The notes: generated by a model not told the origin, from the sequence alone. A stretch of 16,845 nt of DNA from CAYZYK01 sp964482615 (GCA_964482615.1 CAYZYK010000015.1:1-16845); one strand, 5' to 3'; counted from the first letter of the stretch, positions 1-6,199 are shown. Numbers and translations: made by a program.

Positions 1-59
1 AAATATATTACAGAATCAAGTTTCTTTCGGTCAGATTTTAGCTTACTAAATGCGCAAAA

Positions 60-89
60 TTGACTTTATCTTGTTTAAAATAGTAAAAT
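60..89 (+). promoter_or_regulatory. Putative sigma70-type promoter for the metallopeptidase gene
   Basis: A TTGACT box at 60-65 is followed after 18 bp by TAAAAT at 84-89; an alternative -10, TAGTAA at 81-86, has a 15-bp spacer. The predicted start of transcription near 96 lies about 120 nt upstream of the gene at 217. Nothing else in bases 1-216 is recognisable apart from a doubtful 40-codon ORF (122-244). Confidence 0.45.
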
Positions 90-216
90 TAAGAAAGACA
101 TTTTAAATTATAAAAAGAAAAATGAATTTGCAAAAAACTGTAAAGACTTTTAAAGAAGACAGAGAGTTCTGTGAAAAAGATAACAAATATAGGGGGATTG
201 TAAAAGTAGTAGACTC

Positions 217-594
217 ATGGAAGAGAAAAAATTTGAAAAAATAGTTAAAGGTGCTATCAATGAAATCCCCAGAAGATTCTTGGGTAAATTAAATAATGTA
301 GATATTTGTGTTGAAGATAAACCTAATTTATCTCAATTAGGAAAGCTTAAAGCCAGGGATAATTCTTTAATCTTTGGTTTGTACGAAGGAGTTCCCCAAA
401 CAGAGAGAAGAAGCTATGGGGGTGTTTTACCAGACAAAATAACCATCTTTAAAAATTCCGTTGAGAAAGTAGCAAAAACAAAAGAAGAAATAAAGAAAGT
501 GGTTAAAAAAACTGTTTGGCATGAAATTGCTCATCATTTCGGTATGGATGAGAAAAGAGTGAGAGATGCTGAGAGAAAAAGAAGAATGTTGTGA
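217..594 (+). CDS. Zincin-like metallopeptidase family protein (PF06262/DUF1025 type)
   Basis: A 125-residue soluble protein. The C-terminal third carries the zinc-protease motif HEIAHHFG: His102 and His106 are the expected zinc ligands and Glu103 the general base, with acidic residues Asp111/Glu112 just downstream where a third ligand could sit. The middle contains the GLYEGVP...ERRSYGGVLPD block, which together with the late HExxH motif is the signature I associate with the PF06262 minimal zincin family. The length fits that family, so it looks complete. It has no signal peptide or membrane segment, so it should be cytoplasmic. The substrate is unknown; family members are compact and their physiological role is poorly defined. 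It stands alone, with the promoter of the next gene starting inside its last codons. Family assignment is secure; function in the cell is not. Confidence 0.88.
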   Translation: MEEKKFEKIVKGAINEIPRRFLGKLNNVDICVEDKPNLSQLGKLKARDNSLIFGLYEGVPQTERRSYGGVLPDKITIFKNSVEKVAKTKEEIKKVVKKTVWHEIAHHFGMDEKRVRDAERKRRML

Positions 595-617
595 TTTTTT
601 AAAGATTTTTGTATAAT
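589..617 (+). promoter_or_regulatory. Promoter for the DUF5667 gene
   Basis: TTGTGA (589-594) and a perfect TATAAT (612-617) are separated by 17 bp. The -35 box overlaps the stop codon of the upstream gene. Transcription should begin near 624, which rules out the upstream in-frame TTG codon at 609 as a start and supports ATG at 663, leaving a leader of about 40 nt. Confidence 0.7.
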
Positions 618-662
618 AAAAATAAGTGTTATAAAATTAAATTATTAGTTAATAAAAACATT

Positions 663-2114
663 ATGTTTAAAAAGGCAAGCTTAATTTTTATCTCTTTATT
701 ATTAATCTTAACTTTTACGGGAAAAACTAATGCTCAGTTCGATTGGTTGAAAAGCCCAGGAATCACCCCCGACAGTCCCTTCTATTTCTTAGATAAAATG
801 GGAGAGAAAATAGGTATGTTTTTTGCTTTCCGAACAGAAAGCAAAGTAAAAAAGGCCTTAAAATACGCAGAAGAGAGACTAGCTGAAGCTGAAGCTATGG
901 CAAATGAAAACAAAGCAGAAAAAGCAACAAAAGCCACTGAAAACTATCAAGAACAACTCAATATGATTCAAAATAGAATTCAGGAGGCTAAACAAAAAGG
1001 CAAGTCTGTCGAAGAAGTTTCTTCTCGCGTAGCTCAAGCTACCTCCAATCATTTAGCTGTTTTGGAAGATGTTCTCCAGAAAGTACCAGAGGAGGCAAAA
1101 CCAGCAATTGAAAGGGCCAGAGAAAGATCAAAAAATGGACACCTAATCTCAATTGAAGCTGTAGTTGAAGAAAATCCCCAGAGGGCGGCTGAAATTAACG
1201 CAGAAGCGATAAGAGAAAGATTACAAGAAGCCAAGAGACAAGCTGAAAGAAATAAGATAGACAATGAGGTTGAAAAAATATTGGTTGATTATGAAGATTT
1301 CAAGAATTTTCAAGGAAAGATGGAAGAAAAATACGAAGCTTTACGGTCTTTCATAACCGAGAAAAAAGCTGAAGAAGCTAATGACTTAGATGAGGTTGAA
1401 GATGAAATTGAGGATATTTCACCTGAAATGAAAGAAAGGATAAAACAAATGAAATCTGAATTTAAAGAAGATATTAAAAATTCTTTAAGGGGTATTATTC
1501 AAGAGAACCCAGAAAAAGCAGCCCAAATACACTTAACTCTTCTGGGAAACAAACTTGATCAGATAAGAGAGAAAAGCGAGGACTTGGAAGAAGAAGATTT
1601 AGAAGAGGAAATTGATGAATTTGAAGAACAACAAGAATTCGGAAGAGAAATTTCAGCAATAGCCCAAGAGCTTGGCAAAGACACAACTACTATTGATGAA
1701 TTAGTAGAGCAGGCAACTTCAATTCACCTTAAAGTTTTAAGTGAGGTTTATGAAAAAGCTCCAGAAAGGGCAAAAGAGGCTATTGAAAGGGCAATAGAAT
1801 CATCGGTTAAAGGCCGTCAAAGAGCGGTTGAATCTTTGAGAAAAAAGGGGATTGAAAGAGAAGAAGATGAAGTCTCTATCTCTGAAGAGGTCCCAGAACT
1901 AGTAAGAGAGAGAATAAAACAGAGAGTCAAAGAAGAGATTGAAAGAGAAGAAAGAGAAGAAATATGTATTCAGGTAATAACTCCAGCTTACAATCTAAAA
2001 ACCGGGGAATGCAAAGAATTTTCAACTCCTTGTGATGTTCCAGAGGGCTGGGAAAAGGGCTGCCCGGAAGATCAAACTCCTAATCCGACCAGAAAAAGAT
2101 CTCCCAGACAGTAA
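663..2114 (+). CDS. Secreted DUF5667-domain coiled-coil protein
   Basis: A 483-residue secreted or surface protein of unknown function. The start is set at ATG 663 because it begins a clean signal peptide (MFKK, hydrophobic core at residues 5-19, likely cleavage after TNA at 24), and because the in-frame TTG at 609 overlaps the promoter. Directly after the signal comes the DUF5667 hallmark, SPGITPDSPFYFLDKMGEKI. The rest is charged, Glu/Lys-rich and almost certainly a long helical or coiled-coil rod. Two motif types recur: QATSxHLxVLxxVxxKxPExAKxAIERA (about residues 120-155 and 349-385) and ENPxxAAxI (about 169 and 281), in the order B-A-A-B, suggesting internal duplication. The last 50 residues contain four Cys in a TPAYNxKTGECKEFSTPC-like tail that may form disulfides outside the cell. 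It ends in a short basic tail. Confidence 0.8.
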   Translation: MFKKASLIFISLLLILTFTGKTNAQFDWLKSPGITPDSPFYFLDKMGEKIGMFFAFRTESKVKKALKYAEERLAEAEAMANENKAEKATKATENYQEQLNMIQNRIQEAKQKGKSVEEVSSRVAQATSNHLAVLEDVLQKVPEEAKPAIERARERSKNGHLISIEAVVEENPQRAAEINAEAIRERLQEAKRQAERNKIDNEVEKILVDYEDFKNFQGKMEEKYEALRSFITEKKAEEANDLDEVEDEIEDISPEMKERIKQMKSEFKEDIKNSLRGIIQENPEKAAQIHLTLLGNKLDQIREKSEDLEEEDLEEEIDEFEEQQEFGREISAIAQELGKDTTTIDELVEQATSIHLKVLSEVYEKAPERAKEAIERAIESSVKGRQRAVESLRKKGIEREEDEVSISEEVPELVRERIKQRVKEEIEREEREEICIQVITPAYNLKTGECKEFSTPCDVPEGWEKGCPEDQTPNPTRKRSPRQ

Positions 2115-2140
2115 ATCTTTTGTTGTTTTCACTAAAAGAT

Positions 2141-2168
2141 TTGGCAAGATTTTAAAATTTGTTAAGAT
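2141..2168 (+). promoter_or_regulatory. Promoter of the T-box leader
   Basis: TTGGCA (2141-2146), a 16-bp spacer and TAAGAT (2163-2168); an overlapping TATAAA (2168-2173) is a weaker alternative. Transcription would begin around 2175, just ahead of the structured leader RNA. Confidence 0.5.
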
Positions 2169-2203
2169 ATAAAATATCTTTGAAAAATTATTAAAACCTA
2201 TGA

Positions 2204-2442
2204 ACCGGGTCCCTATAAATTTTATTTATAGGGGGTGAGCCCGACGAGGTGGTTTTTGCGAAAGTGAAAACTCGGCTTCCTCCGTAATCAAAGGATAACC
2301 CAAGACACTGCGAAAGTGGCAGAGTCGGTGAAAGTTGCTTTCAGATAATTTTTTATCTTGAAAGAAACAGGGTGGTACTGCGGAATACCTTCCGTCCCCG
2401 CAGCATAACTTAGATTATGCTTTGGAGATGGGAGGTTTTTTT
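2204..2442 (+). promoter_or_regulatory. T-box riboswitch leader (tRNA-sensing transcription attenuator)
   Basis: The hallmark T-box is present: AGGGTGGTACTGCGG at 2369-2383, followed by CCG (2392-2394) and TCCCC (2395-2399). CGG 2381-2383 pairs with CCG 2392-2394, and GGG 2370-2372 pairs with CCC 2396-2398, leaving the TGGTACTG bulge whose TGGT can pair with the ACCA 3' end of an uncharged tRNA. A stem III-like hairpin (2338-2348 with 2353-2364) precedes it. Further upstream are a hairpin CCCTATAAA/TTTATAGGG (2211-2219/2225-2233) inside CGGG/CCCG (2206-2209/2240-2243), and two small GAAA-containing hairpins around 2255-2270 and 2307-2318. The 3' half of the antiterminator is also the 5' half of a strong terminator. 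Family knowledge: uncharged tRNA stabilises the antiterminator and permits readthrough. I could not identify a convincing Stem I specifier loop or its codon, so the amino acid sensed is unknown. This element fills most of the 385-base gap between genes. Confidence 0.82.
2388..2442 (+). terminator. T-box attenuator terminator
   Basis: CCTTCCGTCCCC (2388-2399) pairs with GGAGATGGGAGG (2424-2435) over 12 positions with one mismatch and two G-U pairs. An inner hairpin GCATAA/TTATGC (2403-2408/2415-2420) caps it, and T7 follows (2436-2442). It shares its 5' arm with the antiterminator, so the two folds exclude each other. Confidence 0.8.
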
Positions 2443-2499
2443 GTTTTTTTTCTAAAACTTTTTAGGAAACACAGCACCTTAACAACAAGGAACAAGAAG

Positions 2500-2694
2500 A
2501 TGAGAAGAGAAAAATCCACCCCGTCTGGAATTTCAAAAAAATGCCCACGTTGCGGTAAAGAATATTCTGTTTTTAATAACAAAAAGAGGCATAACTTTGT
2601 TCCTTTTTTGAACGAGAAGGGAAAAATAGAAAACCTTTGTATTGGTTGTAAAACAAAAGAAATTAGAAAACGTTCATGGATTGAAAGAAAATAG
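2500..2694 (+). CDS. Small zinc-ribbon protein under T-box control, function unknown
   Basis: A 64-residue basic protein. Two CxxC pairs (Cys15/Cys18 in CPRCGKEY and Cys47/Cys50 in CIGC) form an obvious four-Cys zinc-ribbon, with a Lys/Arg-rich linker and tail that would suit RNA or DNA binding. I do not recognise the family. ATG 2500 is preferred over an upstream in-frame ATG at 2422, because the latter lies inside the 3' arm of the attenuator hairpin and would add a Phe-rich stretch unlike the rest. It is the only gene between the T-box leader and the next terminator (2719-2740), so it is the apparent target of the tRNA-sensing switch. That suggests a role tied to amino-acid supply or translation, but this is inference from position only. 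Confidence 0.6.
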   Translation: MRREKSTPSGISKKCPRCGKEYSVFNNKKRHNFVPFLNEKGKIENLCIGCKTKEIRKRSWIERK

Positions 2695-2718
2695 AAAACA
2701 ATCGAAAAAAGAATAATG

Positions 2719-2740
2719 AGCCCCCCCGTGGGGCTTTTTT
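2719..2740 (+). terminator. Rho-independent terminator
   Basis: AGCCCC (2719-2724), loop CCCGT, GGGGCT (2730-2735) and a T6 run ending at 2740. It closes the T-box/zinc-ribbon unit. Confidence 0.85.
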
Positions 2741-2754
2741 ATTAAACACTTTTA

Positions 2755-2784
2755 TTGACGTGAAAGGTAAAATAAGATATCTTA
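2755..2784 (+). promoter_or_regulatory. Putative promoter for acyP-nudix
   Basis: TTGACG at 2755-2760 is followed by an AT-rich -10 region. GATATC (2777-2782, 16-bp spacer) or TATCTT (2779-2784, 18-bp spacer) could serve; neither is a close match. It sits between a terminator and ATG 2795, so a promoter is expected here. Confidence 0.4.
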
Positions 2785-2794
2785 AACAAAAACC

Positions 2795-3076
2795 ATGACA
2801 GAAAAAACAAGAGTTCACATTTTTGTTTCAGGAAGAGTTCAGGGTGTTTTTTTTAGAGCAAGTACAAAGAAGAAAGCCAAAAAATTTGGTTTGACCGGTT
2901 GGGTTGGTAATTTGTTTGACGGTAGAGTGGAAATAGTAATTGAAGGTGAAAAATCTAAGACAAACAAAATAATTGAATGGTTAAAAAAGGGACCCTTTTT
3001 AGCTAAAGTAAAAAACATTGAAATAAAGAACGAAGAATACAAAGATGAATTTAATAATTTTGAAATAAGGTATTAA
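2795..3076 (+). CDS. acyP: Acylphosphatase
   Basis: A 93-residue protein of the usual acylphosphatase size. This enzyme hydrolyses carboxyl-phosphate bonds of acylphosphates such as carbamoyl phosphate in the cytoplasm (EC 3.6.1.7). The signature GRVQGVFFR (residues 13-21) supplies the phosphate-binding loop and the catalytic Arg21; the second signature GWVGNLFDGRVE carries the catalytic Asn39 that orients water. The C-terminal beta strand is present (FNNFEIRY), so it appears complete and active. The Nudix gene follows after only 2 nt, so the two are almost certainly co-transcribed and probably translationally coupled; a shared role in clearing unwanted phosphate compounds is possible but inferred. 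Confidence 0.93.
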   Translation: MTEKTRVHIFVSGRVQGVFFRASTKKKAKKFGLTGWVGNLFDGRVEIVIEGEKSKTNKIIEWLKKGPFLAKVKNIEIKNEEYKDEFNNFEIRY

Positions 3077-3078
3077 TA

Positions 3079-3552
3079 ATGAAACAATTAACCCTTTGTT
3101 TATTAACTAGAGAAAACAAAAAAGGGAAAGAGATTCTTTTGGGTATGAAAAAGAGAGGATTTGGGGTTGGAAAATGGAACGGAATAGGAGGAAAGTTTGA
3201 TTCCCAAAAAGGAGACAAAAACATTGAAGATACAGCCAAAAGAGAAACAAAAGAGGAAATTGGGGTTGAAGTAGAAGATTTAAGAAAAGTTGGATTTTTG
3301 AATTTCCGTTTTCCCAATAAACCGAAATGGAATCAGGATGTTTATGTATTTTTAGTAAAGAACTGGCAGGGGACTCCTTCAGAAACAGAGGAGATAAAAC
3401 CAAAATGGTTTCCCGAAAAAGAAATCCCGTTTACTAAAATGTGGGCAGCAGATAAATTCTGGTTACCTTACATTTTAGAAGGGAAGGAGCTTAAAGCTGA
3501 GTTTATTTATAGGAAAGATAAAGTTTCAGAAAAAAAGATTAAATTTGTGTAA
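3079..3552 (+). CDS. MTH1/MutT-like Nudix hydrolase with altered Nudix box
   Basis: A 157-residue Nudix hydrolase most like 8-oxo-dGTP diphosphatases of the MTH1 type, which remove oxidised purine nucleotides. Visible MTH1-like features are LLGMKKRGFGVGKWNG (residues 20-35, including the base-contacting Asn34), GGK, and the late MWAADKFWLP segment. In that segment the Trp and one Asp are kept, while the first of the two Asp residues used for purine recognition is Ala. The core catalytic half RETKEEIGV (55-63) is intact. The first half of the box is not canonical: between GG and RE there are about three extra residues (FDSQKGDKN) and the first Glu position is Lys. Metal-binding Glu56, Glu59 and Glu60 are all present, so activity is likely but substrate preference may differ. 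It starts 2 nt after acyP. Confidence 0.85.
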   Translation: MKQLTLCLLTRENKKGKEILLGMKKRGFGVGKWNGIGGKFDSQKGDKNIEDTAKRETKEEIGVEVEDLRKVGFLNFRFPNKPKWNQDVYVFLVKNWQGTPSETEEIKPKWFPEKEIPFTKMWAADKFWLPYILEGKELKAEFIYRKDKVSEKKIKFV

Positions 3553-3617
3553 AAAGACAGCGAACCGGCCCAGAAAACTAAATTGTGAATATTAATGAAT
3601 TTAATCTTGCGATTGAG

Positions 3618-3640
3618 AGGCCCAGATGGCTTTTTGTTTT
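3618..3640 (+). terminator. Weak Rho-independent terminator
   Basis: AGGCC (3618-3622), loop CAGAT and GGCTT (3628-3632, one G-U pair), then T-rich sequence to 3640. The stem is short, but it lies between the Nudix stop and the livH promoter, where termination is expected. Confidence 0.4.
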
Positions 3641-3660
3641 AATAAATAAATTAGTATAAT
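3634..3660 (+). promoter_or_regulatory. Promoter of livH with near-leaderless start
   Basis: A perfect TATAAT at 3655-3660 with a weak TTGTTT box at 3634-3639 (15 bp apart). The livH ATG begins at 3667, 6 nt after the -10 box, exactly where transcription should begin, so the mRNA is probably leaderless. Confidence 0.6.
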
Positions 3661-3666
3661 GATTAA

Positions 3667-4536
3667 ATGGCTAGTCAACTTTTTATTAACGGTTTAATTG
3701 CAGGAGCAATCTATACCTTAGTTGCTGCGGGTTTTTCTTTGATTTTTTCAACCTGTAAGTTTATCCATTTTGCTCACGGAGCAACCGTTGCCTTTTCTGC
3801 TTATTTTTTATACCTCCTTTTTTCTTTACTGGGAGTTAATTTTTGGGTATCGGTAATTTTAACTGTTGTTTTTGCTGCCTTATTTGGTTTACTGGTGAAT
3901 GTTACAATTTACAAGCAATTTAGAAAAAGAAGAGCAAGTCCTGTTATTTTACTTATCGCAAGTTTTGCCCTGCTTATTTTCTTTGAATCCTTAATTTTAA
4001 TCTTTTTTGGGGCAGATGTTAAAACAATAGGCCATGTAAAGATAGCAAAAGGGCTAGAATTTTTAGGCGCTATTATTACTCCCTTACAAATTCTTATTAT
4101 TTTGACTTCTTTTTTATTATTGGGAGTTTTATTTTTCTTTATGAAAAAAACAAAAATAGGGAAAGCAATGCGAGCTGTGGCTGACAATAAAAATGTTGCA
4201 GAAATCGTTGGTATTTCAGCAGAAAGAATTTATAATTGGTCTTTTGTAATCGGTTCAACTATTGCTGGAATTGCTGCGATTCTGGTTGGTTTGGAGCAAA
4301 ACTTAGAACCAACAATGGGAACAAATTTAATGATAAAAGGGTTCACAGCAGCTATTATTGGTGGTATTGGTTCTGTTCCCGGAGCTATTCTTGGTTCTTT
4401 CTTGTTGGGTTTTGCTGAGAATTTTGGGATTTGGTTTTTGCCCTCTGGATACAAAGACGCCATTGCTTTTGGAATATTATTTCTTTTTCTTCTCTTCCGA
4501 CCCCAGGGAATTTTAGGAATTAGAGAAGAAGAATAG
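3667..4536 (+). CDS. livH: Branched-chain amino-acid type ABC transporter permease LivH
   Basis: A 289-residue polytopic inner-membrane protein, one of the two permease subunits of LIV-type (HAAT family) importers. The N-terminus shows the conserved GLIAGAIYTLVAAGFSLIF helix and FAHGA (residues 35-39). The cytoplasmic coupling segment is KIGKAMRAVADNKNVAEIVG (about 162-182), followed by the IKGFTAAIIGGIGSVPGAILG stretch typical of LivH and a C-terminal FRPQGILG. Length is normal, so it should be intact. It must pair with LivM (6990) and ATPases including LivG (9240), which are separated from it by an SBP gene and inserted genes, unlike the compact classical livHMGF order. The substrate cannot be read from a permease of this family; with seven binding proteins alongside, several ligands may enter through it. 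Confidence 0.93.
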   Translation: MASQLFINGLIAGAIYTLVAAGFSLIFSTCKFIHFAHGATVAFSAYFLYLLFSLLGVNFWVSVILTVVFAALFGLLVNVTIYKQFRKRRASPVILLIASFALLIFFESLILIFFGADVKTIGHVKIAKGLEFLGAIITPLQILIILTSFLLLGVLFFFMKKTKIGKAMRAVADNKNVAEIVGISAERIYNWSFVIGSTIAGIAAILVGLEQNLEPTMGTNLMIKGFTAAIIGGIGSVPGAILGSFLLGFAENFGIWFLPSGYKDAIAFGILFLFLLFRPQGILGIREEE

Positions 4537-4545
4537 TTCTCTGCC

Positions 4546-4642
4546 AATTTCTCCTTGATTTTTTTTTCAATTTAGTAGAATATGAATAAGGGAAAAAGAT
4601 TAAAAAGTTGAATTCAATTAACAAACTAAAATTAATTAAACT
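4546..4642 (+). repeat. Class A leader repeat, copy 1 (promoter-bearing 5' leader of SBP1)
   Basis: These 97 bp occur without any mismatch I could find at 9987-10083 and 14335-14431, each time ending at the ATG of an SBP gene. They contain a promoter-like TTGATT (4555-4560), a 15-bp spacer and TAGAAT (4576-4581), an untranslated leader of about 55 nt, and a 10-bp palindrome TTGAATTCAA (4608-4617) that could be an operator or simply structural. No Shine-Dalgarno sequence precedes the ATG. The repeat continues into the first 75 or so coding bases. Confidence 0.85.
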
Positions 4643-5746
4643 ATGACAAAAACAACAAAAACAATTTTATGGATAGTTGTAGCCTTAATTGTAATCGGAG
4701 GAATTTGGTATAGTGTAGCTGATAGAAAGGGAGAAGGAGAAGGAGTAATAAAGATTGGTTTTATTTCTGCTTTATCAGGAGATGCGGGGGTTTGGGGTCA
4801 ATCTCTTAAAAAAGGATTTGAGTTTGCGGTAGAGGAAATTAATGAGAAAGGCGGAATAGAAGGAAAAAAAATAGAGGTTATTTATGAAGATGATGCTTGT
4901 GATCCAATCTCGGGAGTTAACGCTTTTAATAAAGTGATAAATGTAAACCAGACTAAAATAATCACTGGGACAGTTTGTTCTTCTGTTGCTATGGCAGTAT
5001 CTCCCATAACCCAAGAAAATAGAATTTTGTATATGGCCTCGGGAGCAACAAATCCTCAGGTTCCCAAACAGGGCGACCTAATTTTTAGGGTCTGGCCTTC
5101 TGATGCTTATGAGGCAAAGGAAATAGCAAAATACGCCTATAGAGAATTGGAGATAAAGAGAGCAGCGATTACTTATTTTAATGATAATCCTGCCGGAATA
5201 GCTCTAAAAGATAATTTCGAAAGGTACTTTAAAGGAGAGAGAGGAGAGATAATAGCGAAAGAGGCTTATACTTCTAAAGAAAGAGATTTTAGAACTGGCT
5301 TAACAAAAGTTATGAAGGATAATCCAGGCGGAATCTATATGGCAGCAATACCAGAGCAAACCCCTTTAATTGTTAATAAGGCAAAAGAAATGGGCTATAA
5401 AGGAACCATTCTTTTGTACGGACCATCAGTACTTTCAGAAGGTATTCCAGAAAAGATAAAGAACAAAAATAATGTTTATTATCCTTCTCCGATAACGAAG
5501 AAAGAAACAGATTTTTGGAAAGATTATAAATTGGCAAAAGGAGAAGAAGCGGACCTACTTATAGCATTAGGATACGATAGCTTAAAGTTGATTATTTATG
5601 GTTTAGATAAATGTGGCGAAAATAATGATTGTATCAGAGATGAGTTATTTAAACTAAGAAATTTTCAACTTACGCGAGGAACTATTGGTTATGATGCCAA
5701 TGGGGACCTGAGTGGAATTGAATTTGAGATTAAAAAATTAGAATAA
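4643..5746 (+). CDS. SBP1: LivK-like solute-binding protein, membrane-anchored, C-terminus frameshifted
   Basis: A 367-residue type I periplasmic-binding-fold receptor (Peripla_BP_6/COG0683 type) that delivers ligand to the LivHM permease. Residues 1-7 are basic, 8-25 form one hydrophobic helix, and there is no lipobox Cys or AxA cleavage site, so it is probably tethered to the membrane. Of the array members this is nearest to classical Leu/Ile/Val-binding proteins: YEDDACDP...TGTVCSS keeps the Cys86/Cys112 disulfide pair and Ser113/Ser114 of the pocket, and SGATNPQ (133-139) matches the second pocket loop. DFRTGLTK and the late CGENNDC pair are also present. The frame stops at 5746 shortly after six A (5732-5737), and the usual FVPYEE tail lies in the -1 frame at 5737-5814, so the gene is frameshifted, slips, or carries a sequencing error. 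The core domain is complete, so it could still work. Confidence 0.88.
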   Translation: MTKTTKTILWIVVALIVIGGIWYSVADRKGEGEGVIKIGFISALSGDAGVWGQSLKKGFEFAVEEINEKGGIEGKKIEVIYEDDACDPISGVNAFNKVINVNQTKIITGTVCSSVAMAVSPITQENRILYMASGATNPQVPKQGDLIFRVWPSDAYEAKEIAKYAYRELEIKRAAITYFNDNPAGIALKDNFERYFKGERGEIIAKEAYTSKERDFRTGLTKVMKDNPGGIYMAAIPEQTPLIVNKAKEMGYKGTILLYGPSVLSEGIPEKIKNKNNVYYPSPITKKETDFWKDYKLAKGEEADLLIALGYDSLKLIIYGLDKCGENNDCIRDELFKLRNFQLTRGTIGYDANGDLSGIEFEIKKLE

Positions 5747-5814
5747 TCTCTAAATCTATGGTTTTTATTATAAAAACTGTTAAAGACGGAAAGTTTGTAC
5801 CGTATGAAGAGTAG
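5737..5814 (+). other. Out-of-frame conserved SBP tail (frameshift remnant or -1 frameshift product)
   Basis: In the frame one base back from SBP1, codons from 5737 read IRIISKSMVFIIKTVKDGKFVPYEE-stop. The end matches the VKNGQFVPYEE tails of the other array members, but with different codons, so this is an old homologous tail and not a recent copy. An upstream TAA at 5731-5733 in this frame means it could be reached only by slippage at AAA AAA (5732-5737) or by independent start at ATG 5758. Confidence 0.75.
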
Positions 5815-5858
5815 ATTAGATTAGATTCCAGATTAAATTTAAGATTAAGTGGAGCGCT

Positions 5859-5883
5859 AAAAAGCCGACGAAGTCGGCTTTTT
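5859..5883 (+). terminator. Rho-independent terminator after SBP1
   Basis: GCCGAC (5864-5869), loop GAA, GTCGGC (5873-5878) and T5, with A5 in front so that it may also work on the opposite strand. It separates the livH-SBP1 unit from the AbiEii cassette. Confidence 0.88.
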
Positions 5884-5919
5884 AGTTTGAAGAAATTATG
5901 GTAAGATTATTTAATACTT
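5879..5919 (+). repeat. 41-bp direct repeat, left copy (terminator tail plus promoter)
   Basis: Matches 6926-6966 at 38 of 41 positions by eye. Both copies begin in the T-run of a terminator and contain TATGGTAAGAT. The pair brackets the AbiEii cassette exactly. Confidence 0.8.
5899..5907 (+). promoter_or_regulatory. Extended -10 promoter ahead of the AbiEii cassette
   Basis: TGGTAAGAT forms an extended -10 (TG at 5899-5900, TAAGAT at 5902-5907) without a clear -35 at proper spacing. It is conserved in the second copy at 6946-6954 upstream of livM, which supports function. A further AT-rich TATAGT near 5969 could also serve. Confidence 0.45.
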
Positions 5920-5998
5920 AAGTTTGTTTTTCTGTTGTCTATTTCACAATTTTTTGCTAAGTTAAAATATAGTAATTAATGAAATATTGAATAAATTT

Positions 5999-6199
5999 AT
6001 GTATAATTGGGATTACAATTTACCAAAAGGTTGGAAGCCTAAAACAAAGAGGCAGTGGCTTTGGTATTTGGAAAGAAAAATTAATTATGATGATTGGAAA
6101 GGATTAAAAGAAAAAAATATTAAGAAATATTTTCCTTTTTTTAAAAAAAGACTTGATCCGGGGAAAAGAGAAATGCTTAAGAACTATTTTAGAAGATAA
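5999..6199 (+). CDS. Small gene upstream of AbiEii nucleotidyltransferase, possible antitoxin
   Basis: A 66-residue basic protein rich in Trp, Tyr and Lys (WDYNLPKGWKPKTKRQWLWYLERK), with no membrane segment or recognised domain. ATG 5999 is taken as the start; an in-frame TTG four codons earlier (5987) is possible. It ends 3 nt before the AbiEii-type gene, so the two form one operon. Small genes directly ahead of AbiEii-like nucleotidyltransferases often encode the cognate antitoxin, and the lone promoter for both lies upstream of this gene. It does not resemble the classical AbiEi winged-helix antitoxin, being much shorter, so the antitoxin role is inference from position. Confidence 0.6.
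   Translation: MYNWDYNLPKGWKPKTKRQWLWYLERKINYDDWKGLKEKNIKKYFPFFKKRLDPGKREMLKNYFRR

Noticed and set aside
122..244. A 40-codon ORF after the first promoter, overlapping the metallopeptidase start
   Set aside because: No recognisable family and no ribosome-binding site; an ORF of this length is expected by chance. It could be a leader peptide, but nothing supports that.
609..662. TTG start giving 18 more residues on the DUF5667 protein
   Set aside because: The TTG overlaps the -10 box, and the extension would sit in front of a clean signal peptide.
2204..2442. Reading the leader as tmRNA, RNase P, SRP RNA or a metabolite riboswitch
   Set aside because: None of the conserved elements of those RNAs is present, whereas the T-box antiterminator and competing terminator are clear.
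2422..2499. Upstream ATG for the zinc-ribbon protein
   Set aside because: It lies within the attenuator hairpin and its T-run; the added residues are Phe-rich translation of the terminator.
4643..4720. SBPs as lipoproteins
   Set aside because: There is no Cys at or after the hydrophobic helix in the lipobox position in any of the seven proteins.
5812..5850. Repeated AGATT units after the SBP1 tail
   Set aside because: Only three to five imperfect units in AT-rich intergenic DNA; no sign of function beyond simple-sequence variation.
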